From Chrysomallon squamiferum (taxonomy: Eukaryota; Mollusca; Gastropoda; Neomphalida; Peltospiridae), in NCBI GenBank assembly GCA_012295275.1, contig CM022671.1, positions 8,060,227-8,124,226 of the forward strand: a DNA stretch of 64,000 nucleotides. Reading direction: 5' to 3'. Positions 1-13,479 of this stretch are shown here, piece by piece; within the stretch, counting starts at the first letter, position 1, and the number at the start of each line of letters is the position of its first letter. The position numbers were made by a program, and so were the translations under genes. The notes under the pieces are model-generated. The model was not told where the DNA came from and ran no database searches. It saw nothing but the letters and a program-made list of their open reading frames with translations.

Positions 1-210
1 AACCAATATATAATATCTCTGAATATAACCGCGCACTGATAATGTCAATGGTTTTTGTGGATTTGTGGCAATGACCTGAGGAACTGAAACAACGAAAAAC
101 TAACATGAATTAGTTTATAAAAACTCTACACTCACAGTGACATATTTATAGAGTTAACACGGTCGCTCTTGAAACGTGAACAGCTTGCCTTGTTAATTAA
201 GTTCTGATTA

Positions 211-483
211 ACATTATCTAAAACTGTAACCTGCCAGATTAATAGCTTATTAACTGAAATTACATTAGAAATGAATCTATTGACAAAACGAAGTCGTGGA
301 AATTAGGATAGTAACGAAAACACCACGTACGAAACGAAACATTATGTAAAACTGTAACCTGCCAGATTAATAGTTAATTAAATCAATGTGAACATTTTGA
401 ACTGGAATTACATTAGAAATTAAACCTTTTACAAAACGAAGACGTTGAAATTAAGATAATAACGAAAACTCCATGTATCAAAC
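211..483. repeat. Tandem duplication, about 130-bp unit, two copies
   Basis: The sequence starting ACATTATCTAAAACTGTAAC (about 211-340) is repeated at once as ACATTATGTAAAACTGTAAC (about 340-483). Both copies share CCTGCCAGATTAATAG, ATTACATTAGAAAT and ACAAAACGAAG in the same order, separated by small indels. The copies are diverged, so the duplication is not recent. Confidence 0.75.
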
Positions 484-1487
484 TAAGCGAAGTCAAAGTT
501 AACTTCGGTAGACATTTTGTAAACCATGTTAAGAAAGGGGACAGATAAAACCAGTTTTGTTTGTTTACTGTACATTTAAATATAGTCAGAATCTAGAATT
601 TTCTAAACTTTACACAACTATTTTCTCTGAAATGCGTAAGCGATATACCATTTAGCCACGCTGTATTAAACAGGACAAAGTCAGATTGCATCATATTATG
701 CCTAGTTAATTAATAATTATACGATGACTATTCTGTTCTGCTATTCAGATCGTCGACTACAACGATACATTTTTTATAGGTTGGCCTATCCATGTTGTGA
801 TCATTTAGGTCAGTAAACATCACGTGACAATTTTGTAAGCCATAGTTATAGCTCTACTTCAAAAACACACATAAAAAAAAGTAACCGGTAAAAAGTTCAA
901 TAATTATTGGACTAGCCGGACGATCCAGTCTATTTGGTGAACAGTCAATATAACGTAAACAAATTCCAGTCGATATATAGGCGTTATAGCACACGGTTTC
1001 TCAACAGTTAGTAACGTAAAAAAAAAAGCCGATAATTCGCTTAGCAATAGCTGGATATAATACTACATGTAGTGGGATTCTAGGCAAAATCTAATTATAG
1101 AACAACTGTAATACTGTAACTGTACGTTTGATAACGTTATCGCATGCCAGGTGAAACTGTACGGTTTGCGTAATCTGGCTGCTGGGAAACAGGTCTGAAA
1201 TGTGCTGTACGATAATGACGTAGACGACAAACAAGGTTATTAATTTTCTGTTATGGCTGATCTATAAATCGACTACCAAACCAAACAGAAGAGTCATCTG
1301 CAGAGTGAATATGAACTAATTTGCAGACAAATAATTATTAAGTACAAAATAAATAACAGAGACATATAATAATATTATTTGCTGCAAACTTTGTTATTGT
1401 AGAAACATTTATATCGTATGGTTGAAAAATAGTAAAAATGTAATAACCGTTTCATCATTTGACTGCTATTATGTGATAAATACTGCT

Positions 1488-1545
1488 ACTAGTAGTAGTA
1501 ATAATAATAATAAGAAGAAGAAGAAGAAGAAGAAGAAGACGAAGA
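1488..1545. repeat. Compound trinucleotide microsatellite
   Basis: Runs of AGT, AAT and AAG follow one another directly. A short frame through it gives only Ser, Asn and Lys runs and is not a gene. Confidence 0.9.
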
Positions 1546-2488
1546 AAATATTGTCATTTCGTTACTTGTTCATCCTAATTTACGTTTTTTCCGTTTTACT
1601 AGTACAAAGACAGGATAACACATACCATGTCCTTTGACTATTGATTCAGCATATGCTAACGGGAATACAACCCAAACTGGCACAACCTCGAATAGCCAAC
1701 CATAGAAGAGCGCTTTATAACTGTTTCTCTGACACGCAAATGGTTCTAATATTATACCATTACGTGAACTTATAACACAGCATTTTTTTTTTTTTTTATC
1801 AAACATTTAAGTACTGATTTAGATGGGCAAAAAAAAAAAAAAAAAAAAACAGCTTGTAGGTGTTGTAAATTAGCATCTAGAGCTAAGATAAATAAGCATC
1901 AGCCTATACCAGGATATATTTTAAAAATTCAGGAGCCTTCACCAAAGCACTTTGCGAATTAAGTTATCAGTCATGTGCATGTGAGTAGGTATGAACATGC
2001 TTCCGTCAGAAAATTCTTCAAGCGTGACGGTTGATCACAACCTCTGATTTCTCCAGAGGTTTGTGCCAAATGTCAGAAGCAAGGTGTTTATGGTTTTGGA
2101 TAGCCGGTTGTTCTTTTCTTTTCGTTTCTTTCTACATAAAAAAAAAAAAAAATAAAAAAAAAAAAATTGGAAATCGTGGGTCCATGACATAGCCAATGTC
2201 CTGCTGAGATCTAAATATGTTTTATCTAAATCGTTGTCTCGATTAAAAATAACTCTGTGATCGACCGAATGATCCGTCCGACCTCTGTCTGTAGCGCGTT
2301 CCCGTAGGTGTATACACGCGGTCGTACACTTGATCTGTAAAAACACACACTTGTACAATCGTCATAACTGCTTACTTTATTTACTCTTCAGCTGCATTTA
2401 TATTCGTTACTAAAATAATGTGGTGCTGTCAGACATTTTGTCTCGTTAAAAAGATCATGTCTGCTTTTTATTTCATGAACTCGAGCTA

Positions 2489-2534
<46 letters not shown>
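2489..2534. repeat. (ATT)n microsatellite
   Basis: About fifteen uninterrupted ATT units. Confidence 0.95.
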
Positions 2535-2602
2535 TTATTTTTATATTGAATGTCATCATCATCGTCATTATTATGAACATAATATCACTGTATATTTGAC
2601 CA

Positions 2603-2605
<3 letters not shown>

Positions 2606-2677
<72 letters not shown>
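2606..2677. repeat. (GA)n microsatellite
   Basis: A perfect dinucleotide run of about 72 bp. It is one of seven long GA/CT tracts in the window. Confidence 0.97.
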
Positions 2678-2680
<3 letters not shown>

Positions 2681-3279
2681 CCAGATGATAAAGAACCTAC
2701 ACATCATTTTAACAAACAAAAATAATGTCATGTTACTCTGGACAACCCTGAATGGTGTACATATTTTTACGCTGGTACATTGATTAACTCATCCATTTCA
2801 TGTGCATATATTTGTATATTTTTTATTGTTTGCATGTTTCAGATTGCTGTTTTCTATCATCTTTGCTTTCATAGTGTAATTTTAGGTCTGTGCATTGTTG
2901 TTTTCCCCCATCGTATTTACTTTATCGCAATGTTTCGTAGTTTTGTGATAACATTGGAATGGCATGAGAAGAGAATATAAAATGGAGATTTATGGTGATA
3001 AAACTACTTTTAATAGGACCATAACATGATACACATGCAATGGAGACGAGCAAGATAAGAAAATGAAATCTGGATTTTTCATGATTTCCTCTATGAAAAA
3101 AAATTTGTCGAAACAGCATATCGAAATCTCAAATTAAAAATAATTTATATAATATCTTTCATACATTTATGTTAAAAATATTTTTACAACTTGTATGGGC
3201 TTTCATAAAATTTCATCCATTTCTTCGTCATCAATTATTTATTAAATATTTTTACGTTTATTAATTAGTTACTTATACT

Positions 3280-3620
3280 ATGCCAACGTATTATATATTA
3301 ACTTACGTATACAATGCCAAATTACTATAATTTTACTTCCGTACACAATGGCTACGTATAAAATATTAGTTTCAGTGCCAGCTTTTTTTTTTTTTTTTTT
3401 TTTTAAATATCAGCTTCCGAAGACTGTACCAACTTGTTTTATATTAACTTCTTTACTTAGTGCCATAGTATCAGATCAGCTTTCTGTACAATGCCAACTT
3501 TTTATATATCAGGTTCTGTATTCAATGCCAACATATGTGATACTGGTTTCAGTAAACCCTGAAGTTTATTGCATATTAGCTTCCTTATAAATTGCCTGCT
3601 ATTATTTATTTTCTTCCACA
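3280..3620. repeat. Degenerate tandem repeat, about 45-bp unit
   Basis: The motifs ACAATGCCAA/AGTGCCA/TCAATGCCAAC recur roughly every 45 bp and alternate with TATATTAACTT or ATATCAGCTT. A poly-T run interrupts the array near 3,385. Units have drifted heavily. Short frames through it are not coding. Confidence 0.6.
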
Positions 3621-4339
3621 GCTTGTTAGAGCCAGACTTTTTAAATATGATTTTCCGTATACAGTACAAGTGTATCGCCAAATGATACATTAAAATCTCA
3701 CAGAAATGTTTTTTAACATTTTAGTTATACCCGACTGTGTAGTAACCCAACTGTAGTCGTAAAGTACTAAATATCAGCTCTAGGTTTATTGAAAAACCAG
3801 TGGGACAGGGTATGGAATTAGATTGTGACTGTCGTTGCTTTACCGAAAATAGTTATTACGGCAAACAAAAGTTTTAATAATGCATGTTAGCAATTAATAG
3901 CTAATTAATAACAAATTGTACTGAAACATTAAATTGCTCTGAAATGGAATAACAAATACAAAAATTTAAAAAAAAAAGAAAAAAAAAAAGAAAAGCTTAT
4001 GGTAAAAGTTTGTTACAGAATTGTTTTGTTGTATTAACAGCATTACGAATGCCGTATATATTCTGCTTGCTTCTAATGAATATGAACCTCTTTTGTTTTT
4101 CATGAGTAGAATTACTTATTTTACATTATCTGAAACAAGAAAAAAAAAAAAAAACGAACCAAAAAAAAACCCACCAAAAACCCCCACCAAAACAAAACAA
4201 AACAACAACAACCACAGTAACAATAACAAAAGGTGATCGACTTCTGAGTCACACTGAATAATCGAACACTCACTGTTGAGGTGTTGGATTGAGGATTACT
4301 TTCAGTTGTTGGTATTTCCACTGAGTGTAAAATAAATTA

Positions 4340-4690
4340 ACATGTTAGACGTATTTTTAGCAACAAAACCTGATCCAGTTATTTCTTCGATAAGTTTACA
4401 TCTTTTAAATAAGCCATTACGTACATCGTTTTCTTCAGGAAACATTTACATCATTATCTTCATGGAAAACAAAACATTATTTTCATCATTTTCTTCACGA
4501 GGAGTGAATCACTGTTTGCATAATTTAATCGTCATTTAAATTTTCATTAAAAATAAAACAGTGTTTACATCATTTTGTTTTCATGACAATTAATGCATTG
4601 TTTATACAGTTGTCTTCACTGGAAATAAACCATAATTTACATATCTGTCTTCATGAAAAATAACCCAGTATTAACATCTACATTTATTTA
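4340..4690. repeat. Degenerate tandem repeat built on TTTACATCATT...TCTTCA
   Basis: Elements such as TTACATCATTATCTTCATGG, TTTTCATCATTTTCTTCACG and TTACATATCTGTCTTCATGA recur at roughly 45-60 bp spacing. Copies are poorly conserved. Confidence 0.55.
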
Positions 4691-5811
4691 TTTATTTATT
4701 TTTATTTTTTTATTATTATTTTTTTATTTTATTTTATGTTGTTTTATTTTATTCATTTCATTTCATTTTTTTTTTTTTTTTTTTTTTTTTCTCATGAGAA
4801 ATAAATATGTACTGTTAAAATGGACAAAAAAGGCATTTCTGTAACTTATTGTTCTCTGAAAATTAAATTTCACAATACTTTTCACGCATCACAGCATTCT
4901 CGGGCTAATATGAAATCATTATATCGTGAAAAACTCAGACAGACAAACCAAAAAAGAAACATTTCCAAGTTTATTTTTCATGAAAAAAAAAAAAAAAAAA
5001 AAAAAAGTATGTCGTAATCTCTATGTAAACATTAGTAAGCGACCAATTTGTTCCGTGAGACGGCTGTTCTGATAATCCAATAACGTAAAGCGTGCTTGAA
5101 ATGGCTAGAAATTGTTCTGAACAAAATTACTGTCATGTATTATTAATTCTAAATGTATGCACTAACACACCGTGTTTCGGCATAACCTTGTTACGAACTT
5201 GCCATTACTGTTATTACCTGTGTGTTCTGTGACGGAAACAGAAAAAATGTTGTTGTTGTTTTTAATAATTATTATTTTTTAATTCTTAAATAATCATTAC
5301 AATGAGCCAGAAGCGAAAAGTGCTAACATAAACACACATAAACACGCGTGCAACCAAACATGCATGCACGCACGCATCGCACGCATCGCACGCACACACA
5401 CTTCCGTATGTCTTCGGGGATTTGATTGATTTCGATTTCATTATTATTTAAAATCATTATCTGATTTACATCTGAAAAAAAAAAAATATATATATATATA
5501 TTTTTATAAGTTAGACTTTTTTTGTTTAACAATACGATAAATAAAAGAATAGTTCGTGTATGTTTTTTGTTATTTATGTTAATATGAATGCTAACTATAT
5601 TTTCCTTGTTCGTATAGAATTGTTAAATCTAATCTAATATTGACGATGCTTCATCTTCATATATATGTTATACCAGTGCTCTTCAGTTCATACAAGTACA
5701 TGCACACGTGTTTTCCGAACAATAGCGACCATGTTTTAGAAACAAACTAACAAACATATATGATGAATTAATCTGTATATATACATGTATATATTACATT
5801 ACATTTTATTC

Positions 5812-5861
5812 TTTTCTATTCTATTCTATTCTATTCTATTCTATTCTATTCTATTCTATTA
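5812..5861. repeat. (TTCTA)n pentanucleotide microsatellite
   Basis: About nine to ten TTCTA units, followed by looser ATTATGTTCC-type variants. Confidence 0.95.
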
Positions 5862-6389
5862 TGTTCCATTATATTATGTTATGCTATAACATGTCATGAC
5901 ATGGTTTGGTATGGTATGGTAGTACTACGTATGTGTGTGTATGTGTGTGTCTTTATGTGTGTGTGTGCACATATGTGTCTGTATGTGTTCCCTCTACAGT
6001 ATAGTTTATAACATTCTCATATTAAGATACGAATAAGAAAGAAAGCAATTAATTGCAGTAAAAACAAATAAAAAAACAAAACAAAAAAGAAGAATAAAAG
6101 AAAAAGAAGACAAATCAATGATATATAAAAGTTAATTATTTATATTACGACATTTGCTGTATAACGTCTAATATTTAAAATACTTTTGAAAATGTATTTC
6201 TGTTTCGTATATTTACAATGCTGTCGAAACAACGCACTTTATATCAATCTGTACAGAAAGCAAAGTAAATTTTGTTGTGAACTGTGACCTTTTGAAGAAT
6301 TTGAAGCAGCAGTTTAATGTAAATATTTGTTTAAAAGATATTTTACCTGTGCATTGGTTAGATTGTTTTTATTACTGTTATTGTCACTT

Positions 6390-6735
6390 AATATGTATGT
6401 GTGTATGTATATGTGCATGTATGTAGTTATGTAATATTATATTTATGTATGCATCTGTATGTATGTATTTATATATATGTATATATATATGTATGTATAT
6501 CTGTATGTATATATATGTATGTATCTGTATGTTTGTAATATATATGTATGTATATGTGTGTGTATGTATGTATGTTGTATGTTTATATGTATGTATCTTT
6601 GTGTATGTATGTATGTATGTATCTATATGTTATATATATATATAGGCGGGTGTGTGTGAGTGTATATATATATATATATAATATATGTGTATGTATGTAT
6701 ATTTGTGAGTGTTGCGTATGTTCGCTTATGTCATA
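6390..6735. repeat. Imperfect (TGTA/TATG)n block
   Basis: About 340 bp of TGTATGTA-type sequence mixed with TA and TG runs. All three plus-strand frames stay open for some distance because the repeat rarely makes stops. The resulting Met/Tyr/Cys/Val peptides are an artefact. Confidence 0.9.
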
Positions 6736-8586
6736 TATATGTATGAACGAATATGAATGTGACTTTAGTCACCAGCGTCGCAGTGCTGTTGATTTGAGAC
6801 ATTGCGTCATACCAAGCAGTACAATTCAGCTGACAGCGTGAATGATGCAATATTGAAATCTATACACTCACAGCGGTGGCATTATTATTTACATTATACT
6901 GCTGTGTGTATTCTGCCTATAAATGAACTTGGGCGTGCAAAATGATTGTTTATTTATATAAATGATTTCATCAGCTTGATTTTGCATTTTAATATCTTCT
7001 GTGTGTTTGTGTGTGTGGTGTTAATCGATACGAAATCAGCGGCTGTAATAATTTATATCTAAGATCTAAACTAAAGGTCACATAACGAAATATTTAACAT
7101 AGTATTTCATTACATAATTTCATTGAAGACAGTGTCGTTTAATTTTAAATATTGTAAATGGATTTCTTCCTTACTTCATTTCTTATTACTTTTAAATCGT
7201 ATAATGTTTGATTTTCTTTTCCTTTTTATAAGAAAATGTTTAAAAAGACACTCCCTTTCTTTCTTTTTTCGTCGGGGAGGTTGATAATGAATAATAATTA
7301 AAAAATTCTTAGATATTATACCGATGTTCATGAATTAACAATGATAATTCAGTTTTAACCTGACACCGATTTTGCCCTAGCTGTTGATAATACTACATAT
7401 AATACATATACTCTGTTATTCTTTATTCGAAATAATTTTCAGATGAAAAATATAATAACCATTACTGTGGCTACATAACTGAAAATAAAATTTCAGAACT
7501 GAATACTCTGTGAAAAGAAAACCCGAATTTTCTCAGTTTTCTCCAAAAATTAATTGTAAAGGTTTTATGTGTTTTTGTTTTGTTTCTTTTTTAAATTTTT
7601 ATTATTTCATTCCCTCAAACTACATGTTTTATTACATAATTAGATCTATTTCGTCTTTTATAACCCGAAGGCTCAAAACGAAGCCATATTTTATTACATG
7701 CATCTTCAGTCAAGGCATCGACAAGTAGCTCAGCTCTAATAAATAACTTCTGTAGGTTTACAGGTTTACTATGTGTGCTTGTATCAGAAGAATTAACATA
7801 CAGTCTTGGCAGAAAGACAACACGAAGTCATTTGTATCCACGTTTCTATAAAATCTACCGGCCGCCATGTTGCATCGTATAATAATGATTGAACAACAAC
7901 CTGACCAAGATATCGGTTATTAACGTAACGTAACGGTATTGAGTTTTAGTCATTTTACATTACGATTTAAAATGTAAACTAACAAACAAAAACTGTTTGA
8001 CAGAATGATGAATGTGGTGAGATATTTTTCGTTAGCGGTTGCATTCTCCATGCTTTTGCGGTCTCACATCAGTGTTTTATTTACTATTAAAGTGTAATTT
8101 CAGAAATAACAATGAATTCTTTTCGTCCGGCTGTAGTTAGCTTCAGAAAACTTTGAGGGGTAAAAAAAATTAAAAAAAAAAAAAAAAAAAAAGGCTTGGG
8201 AAAACTATGAATCAATAATTAAAAGAGAGAGAGAGAGAGAGAGAGAGAAAAAAAAAATAAACTGATTTTAAAAAATTAGTTTTCTGAAGGCAATATATGA
8301 TTTGAAACTAATAGTCAGAAAATACGTTGAAGTTCTCAGTTATATCAACACGAAGTGTCAACATGCGGAAGATCCGGAATCGACAGTCAACCACCTGCTT
8401 ATTTATGACAGATGGTTTTCATATCCTTCTCGAGGATTTTGCCCTCGGATGGATATGTCATTATCATTGTAGAAAACAAGCTGACAAACAAAGTGGATAC
8501 TTTCTTAGATCCATCCATTTTCACTGTTTGGTCATGTTTTTTGTAAAATTTTAGTTTATGGTCTGCATAGCAAATGAAACAAAATA

Positions 8587-8879
8587 CAGGTACCGGACAA
8601 ATTATCCGGACTCCTTGGGGCCTGAGGTATTCCGGATTTCTGAATTCTCCGGTTTTCAGGTACCAAGGCATCTAAACACGTAAATAATTTGTATTAACAT
8701 TTTAAAATTAAAAACATAAAGAAAATTGACAATACACAACTGTGGTGACTTGACACGTAAACAATACGGCGAGTGAATGAACTCCACGCGGCTTGAGAGA
8801 GTAGTTCCTGTCTGGTGAGGGCAACGCCCGCGCGCGCGAACTATGAAAATAGCGTTGAAAAAAAAACTTCCGGTACCTG
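8587..8879. mobile_element. Non-autonomous DNA transposon (MITE), Tc1/mariner- or pogo-like
   Basis: The left end CAGGTACCGGA and the right end TCCGGTACCTG are perfect inverted repeats. The 293-bp element sits between TA dinucleotides (8,585-8,586 and 8,880-8,881), as expected for TA target-site duplication in the Tc1/mariner/pogo superfamily. The interior is richer in GC and CpG than its surroundings and has no transposase frame, so it would depend on an enzyme supplied elsewhere. The superfamily is inferred from the TA flanks and TIR style only. Confidence 0.7.
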
Positions 8880-9066
8880 TATATCTTATTATTTTTTTTT
8901 TCCCCTGTTAAATGAACTTGTCTTATAATGATTGATATAGTTAGCGTGAATAATTTCTCTCGCTTTTGTCAGAAAAATATTACTGTATGTCTGGACCCAT
9001 TGCCATTTATTATAAGCTTCTTGCCAGACAGAATGAAGTAACCATCAGGTGATTCTCTTTTACTTC

Positions 9067-9492
9067 TTATTCTTTTCTATGGTAAAAACACACCAAATAT
9101 CTTTTTTTTTTTTTTTTTTTTATCCTTTTCAGACCTATTCTGTTATTTTGATTATTTGACTCTTGAAATGTCTGTGATATTTTGTAGCCTGTTGGGCTTC
9201 GATGATATGCATTTTGTCTCAGCTGTCTGAGGAAGGAGATATCGAATTTCTTTCTTACGGCTGGCTTCTGGCTCCACCCTACCCCCACTGTTCATACGTA
9301 GGCATCGATCATGACATTTTCGTGGATAATGTGCTTATGGTGGAGTTGACGGTAATAATATTTTAATGCTGCCTTCATGCTGCTAGCATATCTGGCGTTC
9401 GTCTTGCACGCAAAGCAAGCCAGGTCAGTGTCTGTTGACGCTACATCATTCTTCAGGTAGTTCACTTTCTCAAACGACCTTGATGCATTTTG
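9067..9492 (-). pseudogene. Decayed coding fragment, unknown family
   Basis: On the minus strand one frame runs about 140 codons from near 9,495 to 9,067 with a single in-frame stop (TGA at 9,292-9,294). Composition is balanced and unlike the surrounding AT-rich DNA. The upstream half contains a CxxC pair (ACFACK) followed by YYYRQLHHKHIIHENV, and the downstream half contains FLRQLRQNAYH. This could be the remnant of a zinc-finger or transposon protein. I do not recognise the family. It could also be an open stretch by chance. Confidence 0.35.
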
Positions 9493-11122
9493 CATCTAGT
9501 AGTTTAGTAAAAATCTGCACTACTTAATTTAGCGTGTTTGCAGCTAGGTCTGCTGCCTCTGTGTTTCACTTATTAGCAGTAGACCAATCAATAATGATTC
9601 GGCCTGAAATAACTTGTTAGGGTAATATGCTGAATAACATATACAATGAGCTAGAGTACACAGTGGTACGAAAATATTTGATTACAATTTATTTTTTTCC
9701 CTTTTTGTCATTCCCACTGATAGCCCATAACTATGAAATTTGTGAACAAATATTTAAAATTAGCTGTTTATTTAATTCATTATATTTTTCAATAAGTCAT
9801 TTGAAAGACAGCTTAAAATACAATAACCACATATAACAGACAATAATTACATTACATTTAAACATTAGCTGCATACAACTTCTGAATTAAAATGGCACAG
9901 TTCAGAAGAAAACGATTTACTTTAAAATGTGAAAATGCAATAAAAACATAAACTGGTATAACATAAGAGATCAAAATGTTAAGCGGATAAAATGTCAACA
10001 GCTAATATGTCGACGGTCAGTATATTAGTGGACGTCCTGTCAGTCTTTAATGTGGAGCCTCAGTCCAAATCAGCAAATGCCAATTTGTACAAAAACGATT
10101 GGAACAGTTCTTATAGGTACATGTTGACTAAATAAATAAATAAATAGCTGAATCTGTCACTGAGTAGTCAAAGAAAGGATCATATAGTTTTTGTTAATTA
10201 TTTGAGACAGTTTGAAAAACGGATTTTTTTTTTCATAGTTAATATTTTGTGACCGCAGACATTTTTGTACATTCAGATTTTCACCACTGACATTTTGTTG
10301 TGACTGTTTTGCTGTGGAGTTAAACGAAATTGATTCCATTTTGAACGTTTTTCTGTTCTACTTAATGATTCAATTTACCTCATGACTTTAGGCCAAGAAA
10401 GCAATAGATTTGCGTCCGAACAGTTTTAAAAGCATATGAGACTTTTTCATTTTACATTAATCATTATTTTTACTGATGTATTATTTGCACAGTTGATTCA
10501 TTTCAAATAGAATATAAACTATCGAAACATTTTCATTTAATTTTAATTAAAATAGCTAGGGTCTCTGTGATTCATTGTCTCCTTTGGATTGGTGGATCAT
10601 GGTAGTGTTAACTGAATGACTTATCGCTTGAAATCAATGAAAAATTGGCAAATGATCGATTCGAATCGCTGAAACAGAAGGATCAGTTACATCGTTCATC
10701 ACATTTAAGAGTTCGGCAATTTTCGTCAATATTTGCGATATACTGCTTTCTGCTCGAGAGTTCAATGCTCTGTGAGGTTACATTTTTGTATATATGACGG
10801 ATATGATAGTTTTGACTCGAAGGATCTCGTAGATTTTACCACTTTTGATGATTTGGAACTTGAATTTGTGTGATGACATTGTAGTGCATTTTTTGTTCAA
10901 ATAAAGAAACTTTTCGGCAGTATCTTTCACACCATTCTGGCGGTGAAGGCAGTTGTATAACTTACATTCTCATTGCCTTAACTAAAATATAAAAATACTC
11001 TGAAAATAAATGATTAATACAAATTTTGTTACATAATCCGTTATTTTTATTTTTCCGACAAGGGTTGCCATTTTATAAGCGGATAACAAAATCCCATATA
11101 AACTACTGTTGAAATGGTTGTT

Positions 11123-11124
<2 letters not shown>

Positions 11125-11190
<66 letters not shown>
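11125..11190. repeat. (CT)n microsatellite
   Basis: A perfect dinucleotide run of about 66 bp. Confidence 0.97.
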
Positions 11191-11193
<3 letters not shown>

Positions 11194-11698
11194 ATTATGT
11201 CAGTTGGTTAGTGAAATTTCATCGAGTTACATAAATATAATTTCAGCTAAGACATTTTGGTGTTGCAATTTATCAAAAGTTTTGCCGCCATTGCGGTCTA
11301 AAAATAGCACTGCAACAACAAGATGACCTGAATAAGTCGAATGTCGACAAGATAACGTCAGTCAACTCCGTCTGTTCGTAAACATTATTTGGACTTCCGG
11401 TAGAATATGCTTAGTTTATATGTTACTTAAATGTTATTATTATTAAACCTCGACTTTTGAAGTTACTGAAAACTATTAAATCAAGAATAATAATTTTAAA
11501 ATTTAAAATAACTTTGAATTATAAAGCACATGAAACGTGTTCATCAGTTATGGCTATCAGTATAAGCTTTCTGCTTCTTCTGAAAAACAGCAAAAATAAA
11601 ACAAACAAATTCAGTGATAGTATAATAATTCTACAGGTAAAATATCAACATGATTTCGACATTCTGAAAATGGAAAAGAAACAAAACAGTTTGTTAAG

Positions 11699-11699
11699 C

Positions 11700-11748
<49 letters not shown>
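11699..11748. repeat. (AAT)n microsatellite
   Basis: About sixteen AAT units. Confidence 0.95.
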
Positions 11749-11749
<1 letters not shown>

Positions 11750-13479
11750 GAATTTTGTGTAAGCTGCATGAAAATAAAATAAATAATAATAATAAAAGAA
11801 GAAGATAGAAAAAAATAAATAAAAGTACAAATCAAATGCCTATTTTAATTATCAATGAAATCTGTCTTTTGAACATTTTGGTATAACCAATAATGGCGGT
11901 GAACGACTACTGCTATGGACTAATTTTCGATCTGTTTTCCAAATCTATATGTGTAACTTTTTTAGATAAATTTTGCCAGCTTGTATGTTTGAAATAGTAT
12001 TGAATATTAATGTGTTTGTAGAGAAAATATTATTTTAAAACATGCATACAAACTGAATACGAATCGAAAACTATACATCAGTCGACGTTCATCGCGTTTG
12101 CCCGCCATCATGTTCTTAAAATAGACATCGAACGACAACTTGACCTAAATTGAAAATAATGGTTAGAACGTTCGTATGCGGAGAGATTCGTGATAGCTCA
12201 TAAGCTGTGTTCCGGTACGTTTGCTAGTCAAGATGGCTCAGGTATCATTATCAGTGAATTAAGGGTTATGGATTCAGATTTCTGGTACTAGTTCACGTCT
12301 GTTCCCAAACAAAAAAGAAGAAGAAAAAAAAAACAAAAAAAAAAAAACGTGGGAAGCTTTAACGTAAATAGAATTCTTCCATTCTCTCAGCATGTATGAA
12401 CATCAGTCAAATACAAGTAGGTTGTTAAATGCAAATAATAATCATTTCGATTTAATATTTCTTCTTTTGTTTTTAAAATAAAAACAAAATAAAACAATTA
12501 AATTCCTCAAGAATGATGAAAAACACAAAATGCCAGCTACTGAAATAGAAGCCATTTTTAAATGCGGGACCTTTGAAATTAGGCATCCAAAATAATTAGT
12601 TAATTATAAAAGCCAAAGTGAAATCTACAATTATTAAAATAATGTGCTTGTTAATAAAGTTTCATTGATAATATGATACATGATAGCAGTAGTAACATTA
12701 GAAGCAGCAGCATCAGCAGTAGCAATAAGCAATAGTTTTAATCCGCATTTCGTTATGGGTCATTCACACTGTGTATGAATGGGTATTTATTTTATCATTA
12801 CTAATAGGACCGGATTTATCTTTTACAAAGGACAGGATATGGTGTAGAAGAAATATATCTGACTCAACCAGTGTCATACCAAATGGAAGATGTATATTTT
12901 CTTCTAACTGACAAAGATAAGCCACTGAGGTGTGGCAGCTGGTTTCCTCTCTGGTTTGATGTGTATGTGTGTGTGACATGTTTTGTTTATTTATTTGAAT
13001 ACTGCGCCATATCACTAACTGATCTTCACTGCAGATCTTATACCGGAATTCGAAAATGTTGGTAACAGTGGTATATGTTTAAAAATTCATATATGAATAA
13101 AACTTTTAAAAGTTATGTAATCCTCTAAAATTTATAACAACGTGGGGGAAAACAACAACAAGAGTACAATAACAAAATGCAGCGATTGCTTTTGTTATTT
13201 CTATATTTGATTAATGATCCTCATTAACGGGAGGCATTTTGACTATTGATGCTTAGTCGTCCATTAACATTTTCTCTGTTGACATTTTATCGCAAAATAA
13301 TTTGTTAAAAATAACAACGAATGTACCCGTCATAAATTTTCTCTATTTTTTTTTTTTTTAATTTTTACCCGCCCTGAATAATCATGCAGTTGTTATGTTA
13401 AGTATAAACTTTATCAACTATGTGCTTTACGCAATGCACACGGAAATTAGCTTAGATTTTGGGCGTTTACCTGAGTAGA

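Larger units (their letters stand above)
1..8580. other. Intergenic, repeat-rich DNA without a recognisable gene
   Basis: I find no open frame in this stretch that looks like protein rather than a translated simple repeat. It contains a tandem duplication (211-483), (AAT/AAG)n, (ATT)n and (GA)n tracts, two degenerate minisatellites (3,280-3,620 and 4,340-4,690), a TTCTA pentanucleotide run and a TGTA-rich block. Poly-A and poly-T runs are frequent. A small CpG-containing block near 7,850-7,930 has a diverged relative near 12,090. Confidence 0.7.

Noticed and set aside
6445-6841. Overlapping Met/Tyr/Cys-rich frames
   Set aside because: Low-complexity TGTA repeat, open in all three frames.
10640-10680. 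tRNA-like B box (GATCGATTCGAATCGC)
   Set aside because: No A box at the right distance and no cloverleaf could be drawn. I found no tRNA or rRNA in the window.
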